A stretch of DNA of 8,502 bases, taken from assembly GCA_002687025.1 (NCBI GenBank), contig NYZG01000160.1, forward strand, positions 1-8,502, in the 5' to 3' direction. This DNA comes from Candidatus Poribacteria bacterium (lineage in GTDB: Bacteria; Poribacteria; WGA-4E; GCA-2687025). The notes under the pieces are model-generated. The model did not search any database. It was not told where the DNA came from and worked only from the letters and a program-made list of their open reading frames with translations. This document shows, one piece after another, positions 5,855 to 8,502 of this stretch (positions within the stretch are counted from its first letter, which is position 1; each line of letters starts with the position of its first letter). The translations under genes were made by a program, and so were the position numbers.

Positions 5855-7348
5855 TCAGCGAAGCAGCGTGGCACGGTATTCCATGTCCTCGTCGCGCGGG
5901 TACCAGGGCTGCGTCTGTCGCGTATACGGCCATTCGCGGAAGGTCGGCGGCGTCGGCCCCGGGGTGTCCAGGAAGAACGTCTCCTTTGCGATGGCGCCGT
6001 ACGCCTGTCGATAGTTCATCGGGTTCTTCGCGACGATGAACTTCGCCGCTGATGGGTCCAGACCCACGGACAGGAACTGCTCGTCCAACCAATCATACGT
6101 CGGATGGGTCGTGACTAGCACGTCGATCGCGCCGACGCGGAGAACGGCAGACGGGCCCATGTCGCCTGCCATGCCCGCCCGCTCCCCGGCGTATTCGAAG
6201 CGTCCGTCGGTCAGCCGCTCGACTCGGCCGGTGACGCTGATCGGTTCGCCCCACTGCGGGTCCAGCCTGTGGCCCACTCGCGCGCTCACGGAGCCGCCGA
6301 CCCCCGCGCGATGGCACGCCTCGGCCACGCTGGGGTCGACCACCGGCACGAGCGATGCACACCCGGCGCCAGCCTGAAGCAGCGCGCGCAGAGACGCGAC
6401 GCTGTCGCCGGATGCCCCGCCGCCGCAGCAATCGGCCGCCTCGACGAGAATCACCGGTCCGCCCGCGATGTCGAGGCCTTCGCTGACGGCCTGCTCAGGC
6501 GAGTGGAGGGTGGGTTCGAGTTCCCCGCGCAGCGACCAGTAATGTGCGGTGATCTCGCCCGCCAGGGCGGCAGCGGCTTCGGTGTCGCCGTCGGTAACGA
6601 CCAGGCCGCCGCTTCCCATACCGGGCTGATCCAGCGCGGGATGGACCAAGAACACGCTCGTGGACAGAACGCCCTCCCGCGACTCCATCGCCTTGGCCGC
6701 GTGCATCACGCGGGCGAACGGGTCGTCGCCGTCGGTTGACGCGTGGATTGCGGACGTGACCATCGGAGACTTCACCATCGCCACCGTCGGATGGCTGGCG
6801 CCCGAAGCCGCCCCGAGGAGCAGACGCGCCGCGCGCTCCCCTGTCGAGCGCGCGTCACGGTGCGGATAGGTCTCGAACCCGAGCAGCGCGTCCGCGTGGC
6901 GAACCATGTCGGCGGCGACGTGCGCGTGCAGGTCGAGCGTGGCGACGACGGGCGTTCGCGGCCCTACGCGCGCGCGGACGGCTCCGAGTATGTCGCCCTC
7001 TGGGTCTCCGACGCCGGCGGCGGTCGCGGCGCCGTGCAGCGCGAGCAACACGCCGTCGACCCGACCCGCGTCCTCAAGCCGTGCGAGCATCTCATCGCGG
7101 ATGTGCGCGTAGCACTCCGCGGTGAGCGGCCCGCCCGCGCACGACGCTGCCGACATGAGCGGGACGACCTCGACCCCGCTCGCGCGCAGCGCGTCCAGAG
7201 CGCCGGCGACGGCCCCAGTCGGCTCTTGAAGCATGTCGGCGCCGTAGAACAGTTCGTGGCGCGCGTAGGTGTCGAGGTCGGTGGGCAGGCCGCCGAAGTC
7301 GTTGCACTCCGTCGCGAACTGGCCCACGGCGATGTGAAGTTCCGGCAT
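5855..7348 (-). CDS. M81 family metallopeptidase (MlrC-type)
   Basis: A 497-residue member of the MlrC/M81 family, named for the enzyme that acts in the last steps of microcystin and nodularin breakdown; most members have unknown small peptide or amide substrates and are cytoplasmic zinc enzymes. The N-terminal domain begins with HIAVGQFATECNDF, whose ECN replaces the usual ETN. Likely zinc or catalytic residues follow with family spacing: His105 in LALHGAAT, Asp139 and His141 in TLDLHAHV, and His163 in YPHRDA. The C-terminal domain begins near 300 with VEAADCCGGGASGDSV, where most relatives have DNPGGGxxGDxT. Length is normal. I chose ATG 7346-7348 because the family starts just before the first strand; a TTG at 7375 would add nine residues without a ribosome site. 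It is followed after 44 bases by an MFS transporter. Microcystin itself as a substrate is not implied: no MlrA or MlrB is present here. Confidence 0.9.
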   Translation of the reverse strand: MPELHIAVGQFATECNDFGGLPTDLDTYARHELFYGADMLQEPTGAVAGALDALRASGVEVVPLMSAASCAGGPLTAECYAHIRDEMLARLEDAGRVDGVLLALHGAATAAGVGDPEGDILGAVRARVGPRTPVVATLDLHAHVAADMVRHADALLGFETYPHRDARSTGERAARLLLGAASGASHPTVAMVKSPMVTSAIHASTDGDDPFARVMHAAKAMESREGVLSTSVFLVHPALDQPGMGSGGLVVTDGDTEAAAALAGEITAHYWSLRGELEPTLHSPEQAVSEGLDIAGGPVILVEAADCCGGGASGDSVASLRALLQAGAGCASLVPVVDPSVAEACHRAGVGGSVSARVGHRLDPQWGEPISVTGRVERLTDGRFEYAGERAGMAGDMGPSAVLRVGAIDVLVTTHPTYDWLDEQFLSVGLDPSAAKFIVAKNPMNYRQAYGAIAKETFFLDTPGPTPPTFREWPYTRQTQPWYPRDEDMEYRATLLR

Positions 7349-7433
7349 GGCCCCTACATTCAGCCGATCGAGCAATCAGAACGTGTGGACATCGAGAATG
7401 AAGCAGCGCGTCGCGTCAGACGCCGACAGTCAA
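7349..7433 (-). other. Leader of the M81 peptidase gene
   Basis: An 85-base gap between the acetyltransferase stop and the peptidase start. It holds the hairpin at 7410-7427 and a GGGG two bases before the ATG, too close for a good ribosome site. I see no convincing -35/-10 pair, so the peptidase may be read through from upstream or use a promoter I cannot recognise. Confidence 0.3.
7410..7427 (-). terminator. Possible hairpin downstream of the acetyltransferase gene
   Basis: On the minus strand GTC-G-GCGT, loop CTG, ACGC-GAC forms a 7-bp stem with one bulged G, starting 6 bases after the acetyltransferase stop. There is no T-tract. It could be a weak terminator or an attenuating structure before the peptidase gene. 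Confidence 0.25.
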
Positions 7434-7913
7434 CTACAGATCGAGAGCGTACACCATGGCTGGGCCGTCAGCCGGTTCGCCCGGAGCGACGGCCGACCAT
7501 CCGCGCCGGACGACGATCGATGCCGCGGCGTGAGTTTCGAGGTAGAGCTTCCTGACTCCGAGTCTCCGCGCCTCGTCCTCCGCCGCCTTCACAAGCGCCG
7601 TGCCTATGCCCTGTCGCCGTCGATCGCGCGCGACCAGCAGCCCGCCGGCCCAAGGACTGAACTGTGCGTGTGGCGATGTCTGCTCCCTGATGCAGATCGT
7701 GCCGACTACGGCGTCTGCGTCGTCCATGGCGACCAGCGGCACGGGAAGCCTGTTCCCGTCCGCGCGGGTCGGGTAGGCGGCATCTATGTCTCCCGGGCCG
7801 TCTGGCCCATACCAGGACTCCCATTCCTCCAAGAGCCATGCCTTCAAGAATGGGGCTACCTGCGGAACGTCCGCCAGGCGCCGAATCTCAATGGAGGGCA
7901 GGCCACTGTTCAC
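7434..7913 (-). CDS. GNAT family N-acetyltransferase
   Basis: A 159-residue protein of the GCN5-related acetyltransferase family, which moves an acetyl group from acetyl-CoA to an amine; length is normal. The acetyl-CoA pyrophosphate-binding motif A is clear at about residues 93-107: LVARDRRRQGIGTAL, with RRxxGxG inside. It is preceded by the VVGTICIRE strand and followed by an amphipathic helix and the strand KLYLET. The last motif reads ASIVVRRGW where many relatives have LYERxGF, so the Tyr often used as general acid is replaced by Val. The substrate is unknown. GTG at 7911-7913 is preferred: GGGAAG (7920-7925) stands 6 bases upstream, and the frame's extension to 8432 only shadows the permease gene. 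It lies 98 bases after the ABC permease stop, on the same strand. Confidence 0.85.
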   Translation of the reverse strand: MNSGLPSIEIRRLADVPQVAPFLKAWLLEEWESWYGPDGPGDIDAAYPTRADGNRLPVPLVAMDDADAVVGTICIREQTSPHAQFSPWAGGLLVARDRRRQGIGTALVKAAEDEARRLGVRKLYLETHAAASIVVRRGWSAVAPGEPADGPAMVYALDL

Positions 7914-7919
7914 TTCGGT

Positions 7920-7925
7920 CTTCCC
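7920..7925 (-). promoter_or_regulatory. Ribosome binding site fixing the GTG start of the acetyltransferase
   Basis: GGGAAG on the minus strand, 6 bases before GTG 7913. It decides the start in a frame that is open for another 500 bases upstream. Confidence 0.5.
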
Positions 7926-8011
7926 AGCGCGATGGCTGTCTGCCGTAGGTTCGCGCGCGGCCTGCCCGGCGGCGCCGAGACTGTGAACCTTCGCCACTCC
8001 CGATGGGGCGC

Positions 8012-8502
8012 CTACAGGTCGCGGCGTTCCAGGGCGACGGACGCTAACGTCAGCGCAACGGCGATGTACGCGACAACGTACGCCATCCCGAGGAGCGTAC
8101 CCTCCGGGCGTGCGATCGGCCCCGCCACCACGAGCAGGTTCATCCCACCCGCGGCCCGTTCGACCCATCCCGCGACGCGTCCCACCGGTACGATCAGCCC
8201 GAAAACCGCGCAGCCGACCTCGACGACCTTGGCCGCGGCCTCGAACTGCATCTGTTCCAGCCCTTTCGCGATGGCCCGCATGACGCCGTATTCCTGTAGC
8301 CCCACGCCCCACAGGAAGATCGTGCCTCCGAAGGCGATCCACGCGGACGTGAGCGTCGAGAACAGCAGCCCCAGCGCGGTGAACAGGCACGAATACAGCA
8401 CGGCAGCCAGGCAGGCGACCATGATGCGCCACGCGTCGCCGTCGCCGCGCGCGACCATCACGCCCGTCAGCACGATCCCGAAGGCGGCGAGGTGCGCGAG
8501 CA
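8012..8502 (-). CDS. ABC-2 type transporter permease (5' partial)
   Basis: The last 162 or so residues of an integral membrane protein; the frame stays open through the right edge, so the start and at least half of the membrane domain are missing. Visible hydrophobic segments include LAAFGIVLTGVMVA, a long pair in VACLAAVLYSCLFTALGLLFSTL and WIAFGGTIFLWGVGL, then GCAVFGLIVPVG and a last one, YVVAYIAVALTLASVAL. The ALGLLFSTLT segment and the ending LASVALERRDL are typical of ABC-2 type permeases of the NosY kind (export systems; the ATP-binding partner would be expected upstream, beyond the edge). The first visible GTG at 8473 is internal to the gene. A 98-base gap separates it from the acetyltransferase on the same strand. 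The exported substrate cannot be inferred. Confidence 0.75.
   Translation of the reverse strand, partial: LAHLAAFGIVLTGVMVARGDGDAWRIMVACLAAVLYSCLFTALGLLFSTLTSAWIAFGGTIFLWGVGLQEYGVMRAIAKGLEQMQFEAAAKVVEVGCAVFGLIVPVGRVAGWVERAAGGMNLLVVAGPIARPEGTLLGMAYVVAYIAVALTLASVALERRDL

Noticed and set aside
5811..6092. N-terminal extension of the MFS transporter to 501 residues
   Set aside because: It lies inside the peptidase gene in another frame and has no membrane or signal character; 407 residues is the normal MFS size.
6743..7555. A 270-residue plus-strand open frame opposite the M81 peptidase and acetyltransferase
   Set aside because: It is Arg-rich low-complexity sequence spanning two real genes and their gap on the other strand, with no recognisable fold.
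7914..8432. N-terminal extension of the acetyltransferase frame to 332 residues
   Set aside because: The extension overlaps the permease gene in another frame, is Arg/Gly-rich without domain features, and a good ribosome site precedes GTG 7913.
1..8502. Mobile element, CRISPR, tRNA or rRNA
   Set aside because: Reading both strands showed no transposase or integrase motif, no regular spaced repeat, and no cloverleaf or rRNA-like stretch.

Overview
The window is strongly GC-rich bacterial chromosomal DNA, with third codon positions mostly G or C and long spurious antisense reading frames. It encodes eight protein genes and no RNA gene, CRISPR array, insertion sequence or phage gene that I can recognise. 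The gene set (ECF sigma factors with membrane-anchored C-terminal domains, an M81/MlrC metallopeptidase beside an MFS transporter, a two-domain RidA-like protein) suggests a free-living, poorly cultured lineage. Armatimonadota, Poribacteria or Latescibacteria-like bacteria fit this impression, but no marker gene is present and the assignment is a guess.

Layout: (a) 3-467, plus strand, the C-terminal part of a short-chain dehydrogenase resembling the FolM/pteridine reductase branch, cut by the window edge. (b) 513-2276, minus strand, an ECF-type sigma factor fused through one membrane segment to a large extracytoplasmic domain that looks like a BtrH/papain-like fold. (c) 2277-2485, a divergent intergenic region. 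(d) 2486-3222, plus strand, a tandem RidA-like protein broken by one missing base near 2984. (e) 3271-4488, minus strand, a second ECF sigma factor with one membrane segment, a Pro/Ala-rich linker and a small C-terminal domain. (f) 4587-5810 and 5855-7348, minus strand, an MFS transporter directly downstream of an M81 (MlrC-type) metallopeptidase. (g) 7434-7913, minus strand, a GNAT acetyltransferase. (h) 8012-8502, minus strand, the C-terminal part of an ABC-2 type permease, cut by the window edge.

The minus-strand genes from the permease to the second sigma factor are collinear with gaps of 98, 85, 44 and 98 bases, so partial co-transcription is possible. The tightest functional pair is the M81 peptidase with its MFS transporter, plausibly uptake or export plus hydrolysis of a small amide or peptide-like compound.

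The most notable feature is the pair of related one-polypeptide sigma factors. Each carries sigma regions 2 and 4 in the cytoplasm, a single membrane span and a different outer domain, and no anti-sigma gene is seen beside either. They flank the broken RidA-like gene. This looks like a family in which sensor and sigma factor are one protein, with output presumably controlled by membrane tethering or proteolytic release; that mechanism is inferred and not shown by the sequence.
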